64,000 nucleotides of DNA, from NCBI RefSeq assembly GCF_008974325.1, contig NZ_BKCG01000001.1, forward strand, positions 930,001-994,000. The letters are read 5' to 3'. Source of the stretch: Patiriisocius marinus (GTDB lineage Bacteria; Bacteroidota; Bacteroidia; Flavobacteriales; Flavobacteriaceae). The notes below the pieces were generated by a model that ran no database searches, was not told where the DNA came from, and was given only the letters and a program-made list of their open reading frames with translations. The position numbers were made by a program, and so were the translations under genes. Below, in pieces: positions 35,465 through 45,900 of the stretch; within the stretch, counting starts at the first letter, position 1, and every line of letters starts with the position of its first letter.

Positions 35465-35512
35465 TCGAGCGCAGTCGAGAACTATTTTAATAAACCTCTC
35501 GACTGCGCTCGA
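35465..35512. repeat. Inverted repeat, copy 2 of the CGAGCGCAGTCGA element
   Basis: A perfect 16-bp inverted repeat: tcgagcgcagtcgaga at 35465-35480 and its reverse complement at 35497-35512, with a 16-base AT-rich spacer. It sits in the hemD-hemE gap. A second copy with one mismatch lies at 2593-2652. The sequence after the right arm (gcgga) is also shared. Confidence 0.85.
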
Positions 35513-35560
35513 GCGGATAATCTACATGTTTAACAATTTTTTCTTTGACAATGACTATTA

Positions 35561-36211
35561 TTATTTCAATGTTTCAACTGCCTTTTTAATAACACTTTCA
35601 ACCGATGTTGTTGTTGAAACTACAATATTGTCGCTGTGTTTTTTAGCAGCATTAGCTGTTGTTTCTCCAATACAAAATAAAGTGGTAGTACTATCTACTG
35701 TTTTGTTTAAAGTAAAATAGCTTTCCACACCACTTGGGCTATAAAATAGAATTCCATCCCACTTTTGTTCGTATCTACGTGGTTTTAGTATTGTTTTATA
35801 GGTATTTACTTCAATAAACTCAATATTTGAAGTTTTTAACGTATCAGGAATTTCATCTCTACGTTGTTCTCCACAAAAAAAGTAAAAAGTCCTTTCTTTA
35901 TATTTATTTGCAATTATTTGAGCTAAATCTGCTCCGTAATTTGCTGTTTCAATCACTTTTAAACTATTTCCTTCTAAAAGCGCTTTAGTCTTTTGACCAA
36001 CACAGAAACAGTTATTAATGCTGTAGTCAGTTTTTAAAATAGCATTGACTCCGTTTTGACTAGTAAATATTCCATTTTCAATCTCTGAGGGCATTTTGAA
36101 ATCGATAAATTGAATCTCGATTGCATCATAATCCACTAATGAAAACCCTTGTCCCAAAAGAAGGTCTCTTTGGTAAGGTTTTAGGTTTCTAGTTGAGAGG
36201 ATTGATTTCAT
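35561..36211 (-). CDS. hemD: Uroporphyrinogen-III synthase
   Basis: 216 residues in the two-lobed HemD layout, starting KSILSTRNLKPYQRDLLLGQ. It continues FTSQNGVNAILK, then CVGQKTKALLEG and the late DGILFYSPSGVESYF followed by FCIGETTANAAKKHSDNIVV. HemD sequences are poorly conserved, but FYSPSGV and IGETTA are reliable marks. It cyclises hydroxymethylbilane with inversion of ring D. It lies between hemC and hemE. Confidence 0.92.
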   Translation of the reverse strand: MKSILSTRNLKPYQRDLLLGQGFSLVDYDAIEIQFIDFKMPSEIENGIFTSQNGVNAILKTDYSINNCFCVGQKTKALLEGNSLKVIETANYGADLAQIIANKYKERTFYFFCGEQRRDEIPDTLKTSNIEFIEVNTYKTILKPRRYEQKWDGILFYSPSGVESYFTLNKTVDSTTTLFCIGETTANAAKKHSDNIVVSTTTSVESVIKKAVETLK

Positions 36212-36292
36212 TTGGACTATTTGTTTGTGTTCCTGTACAAACTAAGTTTTAACAATTTAAGATTTCACTATTGTAACGAAATTAGGTTCTAG

Positions 36293-37204
36293 TTAACTCA
36301 TTTCGTTTTTAATTGCAGCCATCATTTCTTTTCCGCCATTCTCAAGTAGCTCCTCTGCAGCAATATTTCCTGCGGATAGACTATTGTCAATTGCTACTGA
36401 TTTAGCAACTTCTAATTTGTTTTCGCCATCTAATGAAAATAGACATCCTTTAAACTGAATAGTGTTTTCTACTATTTCGGCTAATGCACCTATAGGAGCT
36501 GTACATCCACCTTCTAATTTTCTTAAAAAATCACGCTCAATTTGTGTACAGATTTGTGAATTACTATTGTTAAGTTTTCTTACAGCCTCTGTAGAATATT
36601 TGTCATTTTGCAATGTTACTATAACCATAGCTCCTTGTGCGGGTGCCGGAATCATCCAGTCTAATTCTATATAGTTTTCGGGTAATATATTAATTCTTTT
36701 TAAACCAGCTTTTGCGAAGATGGCTCCGTCCCAATTGTTGTCTTGTAGCTTTTGTAGACGTGTATTCACATTTCCGCGTAAATCAACTACAGTATGGTGT
36801 GGATATCTATGTAACCATTGTGCTTTTCTGCGTAAACTTCCTGTAGCTATTGTGCAGGGTTTTGTGTAATCTATTTTGCCTTTTGTAACAAGAATGTCTT
36901 CGGTTGCTGCACGTTCTAAAACTGCAGTTTGAATAATACCTTTGGGTAAAGCTGTAGGGACATCTTTCATACTATGCACCGCTATATCAACGGTGCCATT
37001 AAGCATTGCAATGTCTAATGTTTTAGTGAAAATTCCTGTAATTCCTAACTCGTATAAAGGCTTATCAAGAATCAAATCGCCTGTAGATTTTACAGCAATT
37101 AATTCTGTTTTATAACCAAGATCTTCTAATTGTTTTTTTACGGTATTTGCTTGCCATAAAGCTAACTCACTGTCACGGGTTCCAATTCTAATTGCCTTAT
37201 TCAT
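36293..37204 (-). CDS. hemC: Hydroxymethylbilane synthase (porphobilinogen deaminase)
   Basis: 303 residues. IRIGTRDSELALWQANTV opens the protein. The conserved Arg-rich region SLRRKAQWLHRYPHH with LRGNVNTRLQKL binds the growing pyrrole chain. The dipyrromethane cofactor Cys is in KLEGGCTAPIGALAE. It polymerises four porphobilinogens. The gene overlaps the end of hemA by eight bases. Confidence 0.97.
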   Translation of the reverse strand: MNKAIRIGTRDSELALWQANTVKKQLEDLGYKTELIAVKSTGDLILDKPLYELGITGIFTKTLDIAMLNGTVDIAVHSMKDVPTALPKGIIQTAVLERAATEDILVTKGKIDYTKPCTIATGSLRRKAQWLHRYPHHTVVDLRGNVNTRLQKLQDNNWDGAIFAKAGLKRINILPENYIELDWMIPAPAQGAMVIVTLQNDKYSTEAVRKLNNSNSQICTQIERDFLRKLEGGCTAPIGALAEIVENTIQFKGCLFSLDGENKLEVAKSVAIDNSLSAGNIAAEELLENGGKEMMAAIKNEMS

Positions 37205-38447
37205 GGGTATTAGTTTCCAGTTTAAATACTTGGTTTATGAGGTCTATGCTTTGTTGCGTAGTGCCATTTGCTCCTTTTAAATGGTTTGCAAATTGAGTCG
37301 TTATTTTTTGGATAATGCGATTGCTAATAATTTCAGCTTGTTCTTCATTAAAGTCTGAAATTTTACGTCGTTGATTATCTATTTCTCCAATTTTAATTTC
37401 GCTTAATTTCGTTTTTAATGCTTTTATTGTTGGTGCAAAAGATCTATTTTTTGACCAAGCATTGAACTCTTCTGCAACTTCGTCAATTATTGTTTGTGCA
37501 AGAGGTATCTGAGATTGACGATGTTCTAAAGTTGCATCTGTAACTTTCGATAATTCATCTAAATGAATCAACGTTACATTTGGGTTTTCTTTTACTGTTT
37601 CCGATACATTTTTAGGAATTGAAAGGTCTAAAATAAGTAATGGTTTTTTTAAGTAAAGTAACTCTTTAGAAATAGTAGGCTGCTGTGCTCCTGTAGCAAC
37701 AATTAGAATATCGCTCGTAGCTATTTCACTTTGAATATTTGCATAGTCTTTAACTACTAAATTAAACTTACCAGCAATTTCTTCCGCTTTTATTTTTGTT
37801 CTGTTAATGAGTGTTATATGCTCATTTTTAGTGTGTTTTATAAGATTTTCACAAGTGTTTCTTCCAATTTTTCCAATTCCAAAAAGCAAGATATTTTTCT
37901 CTGAAACATAAGGTACACGAGCCATAATATATTGTACTGCAGCAAAACTAACAGAGGTAGCACCCGTAGAAATTTCAGTTTCATTTTTAATACGTTTACT
38001 AGCTTGAATAACAGCATTACCTAAACGCTCCATATAAGCATTGAGAACTCCTGCTTTTTTAGAACGACGAAGTCCAGTTCTTAACTGACTAATAATTTCA
38101 AAGTCACCTAAAATTTGACTGTCAAGACCCGTTCCTACTTTAAATAAGTGAGCTACTGCATCTTTACCTTTATGAGTGTATGAAACGTGGTTGAATTCAT
38201 CAACAGTTCCATGAGTATGTTCACATAAAAGGGCTACTAGATTACTAGCCTTTTTAGCGAAACCATATATTTCGGTTCTATTACAAGTTGAAATAATGGT
38301 TAATGAAGATACTCCTTGTTCTTTAGCCGAAGCTATAATTTTATTTTGTGCATTTTCAGAAATACTGAAATGCCCGCGAATTTCAGCATCAGCCTTTTTA
38401 TAATTAAGACCAATAGCGTAAAAATCTTCTGCCGAAGTTGTGCTCAA
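37197..38447 (-). CDS. hemA: Glutamyl-tRNA reductase
   Basis: 416 residues. The catalytic Cys lies in IISTCNRTEIYGFA and the NADPH site in LLFGIGKIGRNTCEN. The later VSFAAVQYIM and ILDLSIPKNV are typical of the family. It reduces glutamyl-tRNA to glutamate-1-semialdehyde, the first step of the C5 pathway. The next enzyme, HemL, is not in this window. It is the first gene of the minus-strand hem operon and faces the divergent AraC gene across 250 bases. Confidence 0.97.
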   Translation of the reverse strand: MSTTSAEDFYAIGLNYKKADAEIRGHFSISENAQNKIIASAKEQGVSSLTIISTCNRTEIYGFAKKASNLVALLCEHTHGTVDEFNHVSYTHKGKDAVAHLFKVGTGLDSQILGDFEIISQLRTGLRRSKKAGVLNAYMERLGNAVIQASKRIKNETEISTGATSVSFAAVQYIMARVPYVSEKNILLFGIGKIGRNTCENLIKHTKNEHITLINRTKIKAEEIAGKFNLVVKDYANIQSEIATSDILIVATGAQQPTISKELLYLKKPLLILDLSIPKNVSETVKENPNVTLIHLDELSKVTDATLEHRQSQIPLAQTIIDEVAEEFNAWSKNRSFAPTIKALKTKLSEIKIGEIDNQRRKISDFNEEQAEIISNRIIQKITTQFANHLKGANGTTQQSIDLINQVFKLETNTHE

Positions 38448-38535
38448 ACGATTGTTAATTGTGCTGATAGCGTTGTTTTCTTTAAAATCTTATTAGATAA
38501 TAGCTCTTATGTATTCTATTATTTAAGTCAGAAAA

Positions 38536-38567
38536 CAAAAGTAATTTATCAACAAGCCAAAAAACAA
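38536..38567 (-). promoter_or_regulatory. Promoter of the hem operon
   Basis: On the minus strand, TTG (38567-38565), a 21-base spacer, then TACTTTTG (38543-38536), a full TTG...TAnnTTTG match. The leader to the hemA ATG is about 85 bases. The AraC gene promoter diverges from the same intergenic region. Confidence 0.6.
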
Positions 38568-38647
38568 CGCTAGAGGCACCAATAATGTCGGTGCGCGTTC
38601 GTTTTAATCTAAAATAGTTCAAAAACCTCGTAGAATCAATAAATACG

Positions 38648-38655
38648 TATCTTTG
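38648..38655 (+). promoter_or_regulatory. Predicted -7 element for the AraC regulator gene
   Basis: TATCTTTG matches TAnnTTTG, 42 bases before the ATG at 38698. No TTG at standard spacing; it may need an activator. Confidence 0.5.
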
Positions 38656-38697
38656 TTGAACGATATTAAATAAGTTATTTATAATAATTCTAAATAA

Positions 38698-39606
38698 ATG
38701 GACAAATCTCAAAACGATAATATTTCAGAAAGTATCGCTCAAGGTATTTATAAAGAAACCACCATTGAAGAGGGTTTTTATATTTTGAAGTTTAATAACG
38801 AAACAGATGATAGTCAGGTGTTTAAGCGCGATGTTAATTCTAATAACATTCAATTTCATTTTTGTGTTAAAGGGAGCGCATACTTTATTTTTAATGAAGG
38901 GAACTATAAATTACCTATTCCTGAAAATGGTTCGTTGTTGTTATACAATCCTCAACGGGATTTACCTATTGAAGTAAGTGTTGCAGCAAATTCCTGGGTA
39001 GTGTCAGTATTATTGCCAATTAAAAAATTTCACACGTTATTTTCTACTGAAGCAAATTACATTTCATTTTTAAGTGGAGAGAATAAAGATCGAAAATATT
39101 ATAAGGATGCGATAATTTCGCCTTCAATGGCAATTGTACTTAATCAACTAATGAATTACAATTTGCATCCATCGGTAAAACCGTTATATTTTAAAGGAAA
39201 AGCTTACGAGTTATTGAGCTTGTATTTTAATAGAGAGGAAGATGTTGATGTGGAGCAATGTCCATTTTTAGTAGATGAATTAAATGTTGCAAAAATTAAA
39301 AAAGCAAAGCAAATTATTATTTCTCGTATGGCTGAACCGCCTACATTGCAAGAGTTAAGTGATGAAATACAATTACCATTAAATAAATTGAAAGAAGGTT
39401 TTAAACAAGTGTATGGTGATCCAGTTTTTAGTTTTTTATTTGATTATAAAATGGAAGTTTCACGTCAATTATTAGCAACAGGATCTTACAATGTTAATGA
39501 AGTAGGTTTAAAAGTTGGGTATAGTACAGCGAGTCATTTTATAGCTGCATTCAAGAAAAAATTTGGCACTACCCCTAAAAAATTTATTATGGGGTTGAGT
39601 TCATAG
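38698..39606 (+). CDS. AraC family transcriptional regulator of the haem locus
   Basis: 302 residues. The N-terminal half is a cupin-like sensor (FHFCVKGSAYFIFNEGNY, LLLYNPQRDLPIEVSV). The C-terminal 100 residues carry the two-helix-turn-helix AraC domain (TLQELSDEIQLPLNKLKEGF, NEVGLKVGYSTASHFIAAFK). A Cys-Pro dipeptide occurs in the linker (DVEQCPFLVDEL), the minimal haem-regulatory motif. It is divergent from hemA and upstream of hemH, so control of haem genes is a reasonable guess. Relatives in other bacteria sense siderophores or iron status (PchR-like). Confidence 0.85.
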   Translation: MDKSQNDNISESIAQGIYKETTIEEGFYILKFNNETDDSQVFKRDVNSNNIQFHFCVKGSAYFIFNEGNYKLPIPENGSLLLYNPQRDLPIEVSVAANSWVVSVLLPIKKFHTLFSTEANYISFLSGENKDRKYYKDAIISPSMAIVLNQLMNYNLHPSVKPLYFKGKAYELLSLYFNREEDVDVEQCPFLVDELNVAKIKKAKQIIISRMAEPPTLQELSDEIQLPLNKLKEGFKQVYGDPVFSFLFDYKMEVSRQLLATGSYNVNEVGLKVGYSTASHFIAAFKKKFGTTPKKFIMGLSS

Positions 39607-39680
39607 CGGGCTTATCAAAAGTGCTTATTGTGCTAGTGGATTTTAATATTCTCTTCACGTTATAACCATTAAATTAGTTT

Positions 39681-39688
39681 TATTTTTG
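39681..39688 (+). promoter_or_regulatory. Predicted -7 element for hemH
   Basis: TATTTTTG matches TAnnTTTG, 76 bases upstream of the hemH ATG, leaving room for a leader of about 70 bases. Confidence 0.4.
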
Positions 39689-39764
39689 TTCAACTTAATG
39701 TCGCTTTGAATTTAACAAAGTCGAAAAAAGTCTTTATTAGACTAAGACAGACAATATTTATTTT

Positions 39765-40805
39765 ATGAAAGGAGTTCTTCTAGTAAATCTCGGGTCACCC
39801 GACAGTACAGATCCAAAAGATGTAAAAAAGTACCTTGACGAATTTTTAATGGATCCACGTGTAATTGACGTTCCACGATGGGCTAGAATATTATTAGTTC
39901 GTGGGATAATACTTAACACTAGGCCTAAGCAATCGGCTAAAGCATATGCTAAAATATGGTGGGAAGAAGGTTCGCCTTTAATTGTACTTTCTGAAAGACT
40001 ACAGAAAAAAGTGCAGTCTAAATTAAATATCCCTGTAGGATTAGCAATGCGTTATGGATCTATGACTTTGAAAAAAGGAATTCAGGAATTAGTAGATCAA
40101 GGTTGTACTGAAATTAAAACAATTCCATTATATCCTCAGTTTGCTATGGCAACGACGGAGACAATTGATGTAAAAGTTGATGAAATTATAGCAGAACATT
40201 TTCCACATGTTAAAATAACACGCACAGCAGCTTTTAGTAAAAGAGAAGATTACATTAAAGTTCTTTCAGAAAGCATAGGTGAAAGATTAGAAAACCTAGA
40301 TTATGAACATCTTTTGTTTAGTTATCACGGAGTTCCAGAAAGGCATATAAGAAAAAGTGATGTTACCAATGGAAACTGTAAAATGGATGGTAAATGTTGC
40401 TTTAAAAAGGGAAGTGAACAACATGAATTTTGTTACCGTCATCAATGTGAAATGACTACTGTCAATGTTGCAAAATTTCTAGGATTAAAAAATGGAACAT
40501 ACTCAACAACCTTTCAATCTCGTTTAGGATTTGACCCATGGTTACAACCTTACACTGACAGAACAATTGAAAGAATGGGAAAGGCTGGAGTAAAAAAAAT
40601 GGTGGTAGTAACACCTGCCTTTGTTAGTGATTGCCTAGAGACTTTAGAAGAAATAGCTATGGAAGGTGAAGAGATTTTCCACGAAGTTGGTGGTAAAGAG
40701 TTTTCGGTAATTCCTTGTTTAAATGATAGAGACGATTTTGCTCAAGTACTTGCAAATATGGTAGAAGAATGGCGAATAGTAGATGTTGAAACCGCAATTG
40801 CTTAA
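39765..40805 (+). CDS. hemH: Ferrochelatase
   Basis: 346 residues. The signature LLFSYHGVPERHIRKSD contains the metal-inserting His. It is followed by a Cys-rich insert (NCKMDGKCCFKKG, CYRHQC), and by QSRLGFDPWLQPYTD and TPAFVSDCLETLEEIA. It inserts Fe2+ into protoporphyrin IX (or coproporphyrin III in other lineages; HemF and the HemJ-like protein here favour the protoporphyrin route). It is transcribed in the opposite direction to the main hem operon and is followed 9 bases later by a MATE gene. Confidence 0.97.
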   Translation: MKGVLLVNLGSPDSTDPKDVKKYLDEFLMDPRVIDVPRWARILLVRGIILNTRPKQSAKAYAKIWWEEGSPLIVLSERLQKKVQSKLNIPVGLAMRYGSMTLKKGIQELVDQGCTEIKTIPLYPQFAMATTETIDVKVDEIIAEHFPHVKITRTAAFSKREDYIKVLSESIGERLENLDYEHLLFSYHGVPERHIRKSDVTNGNCKMDGKCCFKKGSEQHEFCYRHQCEMTTVNVAKFLGLKNGTYSTTFQSRLGFDPWLQPYTDRTIERMGKAGVKKMVVVTPAFVSDCLETLEEIAMEGEEIFHEVGGKEFSVIPCLNDRDDFAQVLANMVEEWRIVDVETAIA

Positions 40806-40814
40806 AAAAACAAC

Positions 40815-42188
40815 TTGAAAAAAAACTCAGATTCATTAGGTACCGCATCTATTAGCAGCTTGCTAATTAAGCAAGCAGTACCAGCCTCTATAGGTATTTT
40901 AGTGATGTCACTCAACATCATTGTAGATACCATTTTTATGGGGCGATGGATTGGGCCGCTTGCAATTTCAGCAATAACAGTTGTATTACCAGTTACTTTT
41001 TTTATTGCAGCAATAGGTCTTGCAATAGGTATAGGGGGAAGTTCAGTACTTTCGCGAGCTCTTGGTAAAGGAGATGATATTAAAGCACTGAAGGTTTTTG
41101 GAAATCAAACCACTTTAACCTTTTTGATTTCAGGAATATTAGCAATACTTGGCTTAGTTTTTCAAGATTATGCTATTAATTTTTTTGGTGCAGATGATAG
41201 TTTTAGAGACTTAGCACTTACCTATTATCGCATTGTACTTTACGGAATTGTGATGCTTGCCATGTGCATGATGGGTAACAATGTAATTCGTGCAGAAGGA
41301 AAACCAAAGTTTGCTATGTATGCGATGATGCTTCCAGCAATTGGGAATATTGGGATGGATTATATTTTAATCGATGTTTTGGGTTATGGAATGGAAGGTG
41401 CTGCTTGGGCAACTTTTATTAGTTATGCAATGTGTTTCTTATTTGTGGTTTGGTTCTTTTTATTTAAAAGTGAATTACGCCTTACACTTAAAAGTTTTAT
41501 TCTCGATTCTAAAATTGTAAAAGAAATAAGCGGGCTTAGTGCAGTAACTTTAGCACGACAAGGCGTAATAGCGATACTCACTATTTTGTTAAATAATGTA
41601 CTTATAAATACTGGAGATGCTATTGATGTTGCTAGCTATGGTATTATTAGTAGGGCATTAATGTTTGCGCTATTTCCGGTAATTGGTGTTAATCAAGGGT
41701 TTATGCCTATTGCAGGCTATAACTATGGTGCAAATAAATTTCAGCGCGTTAGAGAAGCTATTAATATTTCGGTGAAATATTCCGGAATATTGGCATTGGG
41801 AATTTTCATATTGATAATGGTATTTGCTGAACCTTTTGTTAGCATTTTTATAAGCAATAAAGTAGGCCAAGAAGCAGGAACAATTGCTAATAATGCTGAG
41901 TTATTAAAACGAACTCCTAATGCACTTCGTTGGGTATTTGCAGCAACACCGGTAATTGTAATCCAATTAATAGGGGGCTCTTACTTTCAAGCAATTGGTC
42001 GCGTAATTCCTGCATTATTATTGAACTTAACTAAACAAGGATTCTTTTTAATCCCTTTAGTTATAATACTACCTCAGTTTTATGGCGTGTTTGGCGTTTG
42101 GATTTCTTTTCCAATTGCAGATGTGCTTTCTACTACCGTTACTGGATATTTCTTACAAAGAGCGGTGAAGAAGGATTTAGTAGAGTAA
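40815..42188 (+). CDS. MATE family efflux transporter
   Basis: 457 residues from a TTG start 9 bases after hemH, with twelve predicted membrane helices in two homologous halves. Halves begin LLIKQAVPASIGILVMSLN and LARQGVIAILTILLNNVLIN. MATE pumps export cationic drugs or metabolites using a sodium or proton gradient. Its coupling to hemH suggests it might export a tetrapyrrole or related compound, but substrate cannot be read from sequence. Confidence 0.88.
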   Translation: MKKNSDSLGTASISSLLIKQAVPASIGILVMSLNIIVDTIFMGRWIGPLAISAITVVLPVTFFIAAIGLAIGIGGSSVLSRALGKGDDIKALKVFGNQTTLTFLISGILAILGLVFQDYAINFFGADDSFRDLALTYYRIVLYGIVMLAMCMMGNNVIRAEGKPKFAMYAMMLPAIGNIGMDYILIDVLGYGMEGAAWATFISYAMCFLFVVWFFLFKSELRLTLKSFILDSKIVKEISGLSAVTLARQGVIAILTILLNNVLINTGDAIDVASYGIISRALMFALFPVIGVNQGFMPIAGYNYGANKFQRVREAINISVKYSGILALGIFILIMVFAEPFVSIFISNKVGQEAGTIANNAELLKRTPNALRWVFAATPVIVIQLIGGSYFQAIGRVIPALLLNLTKQGFFLIPLVIILPQFYGVFGVWISFPIADVLSTTVTGYFLQRAVKKDLVE

Positions 42189-42229
42189 TTGATTGTTTTT
42201 AGGTACATTTAATAATCAAATTTTTGGTT

Positions 42230-42907
42230 ATGAAAACGATTCTTTTACTGTTAATTACCTTAACCTCACTATCTGCTCAAGATAAATCTAGTGATATTGA
42301 TCCATTACTTTTTAAAACATGGTACTTATATTCAGTATCAGTTGATTTAGGAGAAACAAATTATTATTATGGTGAAGACGTTTCGAGAATGACCATCTAT
42401 GAAGACTTATCCTTTTATGCAACTGATAATTGTTGGGAAATATCGGGTAATTTTCAAGAATCTGAAGGACCACATTTTGGTGATTTCGGTTTGGAGATGG
42501 TTGATTATGAAAAAGCCTGCATTTTAGGTGGAAGTTCTAGTTATGTTTTAGAGTTAGTTTATGAATTTGATCAAACCATTGGTTGTTACGTCGAAGCTGA
42601 ATATATGTCTATGGAGACATATGCTGGTTTTGTTCATGGGTTTAAAAGTGAAATTACTCTTTCTGCCCCAACACACACATTAAATGAAATTTCGATTTTC
42701 CCAAACCCAACTTCAGATATCATACATATTCAAAATATTTCACAGCCAATTGACCTTGCTACGCTGTATTCCTTAAATGGGAATATTATAAAAACCTACA
42801 CGACAATTTATAATAAAATTAACATTTCCGAAGTTCCATCAGGAATGTACTTCCTTGTTTTAGAGATAGATGGCGCAACGACTGTTAAAAGGATTGTAAG
42901 AGAATAG
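42230..42907 (+). CDS. T9SS-sorted secreted protein
   Basis: 225 residues from MKTILLLLITLTSLSAQ (ATG 42230; two upstream in-frame codons ignored). The body opens with TWYLYSVSVDLGETNYYYG, related to the cargo proteins at 17014 and 17825. It has Cys residues in TDNCWEISGNF and EKACILGGSS and a type A sorting domain (SIFPNPTSDIIHIQN, SGMYFLVLEIDGATTVKRI). It should be exported by T9SS. Function unknown; the third member of a small local family. Confidence 0.8.
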   Translation: MKTILLLLITLTSLSAQDKSSDIDPLLFKTWYLYSVSVDLGETNYYYGEDVSRMTIYEDLSFYATDNCWEISGNFQESEGPHFGDFGLEMVDYEKACILGGSSSYVLELVYEFDQTIGCYVEAEYMSMETYAGFVHGFKSEITLSAPTHTLNEISIFPNPTSDIIHIQNISQPIDLATLYSLNGNIIKTYTTIYNKINISEVPSGMYFLVLEIDGATTVKRIVRE

Positions 42908-42947
42908 CTCTTTTTGTAACTTCACTTCATAACTAATCACTATCACT

Positions 42948-45900
42948 ATGAAGAAGTATTATTCTCACTTAGCGCTTCTATGCGTTCTTTTCCTCGGTAA
43001 TTTTAATCAACCATTACTTGCTCAACAATTTGATGAGTCGTTGTACAATGCATTAGAGTATCGTTTAATTGGACCCTTTAGAGGTGGCCGAAGCGCTGCT
43101 GTAACTGGAGTTCCTGGAAAACCCAACTTATATTATTTTGGTTCTACAGGAGGTGGAATTTGGGAAACAAAAAATGGAGGAAGAGACTGGAAAAACATTT
43201 CAGATGGCTTTTTTGGAGGTTCCATTGGAGCAATTGAAGTTGCTAAAAGTGATCCCAACGTAATTTACGTGGGAGGTGGAGAAAAAACCGTGCGTGGTAA
43301 CGTATCATCCGGATACGGAATGTGGAAAAGTGAAGATGCAGGGAAAACTTGGACTTCAGCAGGATTAAAAGAAAGTAGACACGTCCCTAGAATTGCGGTT
43401 CATCCTACTGATTATAATACAGTTTATGCTGGCGTAATGGGTAACATCTACAAACCAACACAGGAACGTGGTGTTTACAAAAGTACTGACGGTGGAAAAT
43501 CGTGGCGTAAAACATTATTTGTAAACGAAAATGCTGGAGTGGTAGATTTAATTATGGACCCTAATAATCCTAGAATACTATATGCTTCAACTTGGAATGT
43601 ACGTAGAACACCTTATAGTTTAAGTAGTGGTGGAGAGGGCTCTGCTCTATGGAAAAGTACAGATAGTGGAGAAACATGGAAAGAAATTTCAACTCATAAA
43701 GGTTTTGCAAAAGGGACTTTAGGTATTATAGGTGTGACGGTATCTCCAGCTAATAGTGACCGTGTTTGGGCCATTGTAGAAAACAAAGAGGAAGGTGGGG
43801 TTTACCGTAGCGATGACGGTGGAGAAAACTGGACAAAAATTAACGATGAGCGTAAGCTTAGACAGCGTGCTTGGTACTATACACGTATTTATGCAGATAC
43901 TAAGGATGAGGATGTAATGTATGTTTTAAATGTACGATATCACAAAAGTACTGATGGAGGAAAAACATATGAAACATATAATGCTCCTCACGGCGATCAC
44001 CACGATTTATGGATTGCTCCAGAAGATCCTAATAGAATGATAATAGGTGATGACGGTGGTGCTCAAGTAAGTACGGATGGTGGAGAAACGTGGAGTACTT
44101 ATTACAACCAACCTACCGCTCAGTTTTATAGAGTTACAACAGATAATGCATTCCCATATAGAATTTATGCTGCGCAACAAGATAATTCTACTGTTAGAAT
44201 CTCACACCGTACAGAAGGCAGAAGTATTAGTGAAGATGATTGGGAAAGTACTGCAGGTGGAGAAAGCGCACATATCGCTGTAGATCCATTAAATAATGAT
44301 ATCGTTTACGGAGGTAGTTATGATGGTTTTTTAACTCGTTTTAATCACGAAAAAAACACTGTTCGAAGTATTAGCGTTTGGCCAGATAACCCAATGGGTC
44401 ATGGTGTTGAAGATATGAAATATAGATTCCAATGGAATTTCCCTATTTTCTTTTCGCCACACAATCCTAAAAAACTATATACCGCTTCAAACCATTTACA
44501 TGCAACTACTAACGAAGGAGAAAGTTGGGAGTTATTAAGTCCAGATTTAACAAGAGATGTTGCTGAAAAACAAAAGTCATCTGGAGGTCCAATTACTCAA
44601 GATAATACTTCAGTAGAATATTACTGTACAATATTTGCTGCCGCTGAAAGCCCTGTTAAAGAAGGTGTTTTATGGACTGGAAGTGATGATGGATTAATTC
44701 AAGTATCTCAAAATGGCGGGAAAGATTGGCAAAATGTTACGCCAAAAGGAATGCCAGAATGGATGATGATAAACAGCGTAGAACCTTCCGTATTTGATGC
44801 TGGAACTTGCTACGTAGCTGGTACAAAGTATAAAACTGGAGATTTTGCTCCTTATCTTTATAAAACAACAGATTATGGTAAATCTTGGAAGAAAATAACA
44901 AATGGAATTGCTAACGAACATTTTACAAGAGTAGTTCGTGAAGACCCAAAACAAAAAGGATTATTGTATGCTGGTACAGAAACAGGAATGTATATTTCAT
45001 TTAACGATGGAGGTAATTGGCAACCTTTCCAACTTAATTTACCAATAGTTCCTATCACTGATTTAGCAATTAAAGAAGGAAATTTAATAGTTGCAACACA
45101 AGGAAGAAGCCTTTGGATTATAGATGATTTAAGTGTAATTCATCAACTTTCTGAAGCAAAAAAGAATAGCACATTTCTGTTTAAACCTAAAAACACTTAT
45201 CGTATGGGCGGTGGGTCTCGAAGTGGATCACTTACAGATGGAACTAACCACCCTAGTGGTGTGATGACGTATTTTAATTTGAATAATAGTGAAGATAAAG
45301 AGGTTTCCTTGAGCTATTTAAATATGCAAAATGACACAATTAAAAAGTTTAGTACTAAAGCAGATAAAGCTAAAAATATAGATAAGCTTACTGTTAATGA
45401 TGGAGCAAATTACCATACTTGGGACATGCGTGGTAAAGGTGCAGAACGATTAAAAGGAATGATATTATGGTGGGCAAGTACAAATGCTCCTCAAGCAGTA
45501 CCAGGGCAATATAAAGTAGTGCTGGAAGTGGAAGGACAAACACCACAAACGCAAACGTTTACTATTGCAGCAGACAAAAATGCTGAGACGGATATTGCAG
45601 GGATGCAGAAGCAGTTTGACTTTATTACAGACGTTAACGAGTCTGTAGATAAAGCCCACAAATCAATAAAAAAAATAAGAAATATTAATGGGCAATTAAA
45701 TGCTTTTAAAAAGCAATATGCTGATAATGAATTAGTAAAAGAGCTTATTGATAAAGCAGATACTTTAAGTAAACAATTTTCGGAAATAGAAAAGGCTTTA
45801 TACCAAACTCAAAATAAGAGCGGTCAAGATCCATTAAACTTCCCTATCAAATTAACAAATAAGCTAGCACATTTAAACAGTTTAGTAAGTATGGATGACT

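Noticed and set aside
44694-45058. Open frames on the minus strand within the BNR/VPS10 gene
   Set aside because: They are antisense shadows of a long, well-conserved propeller gene and have no signal, motif or promoter.
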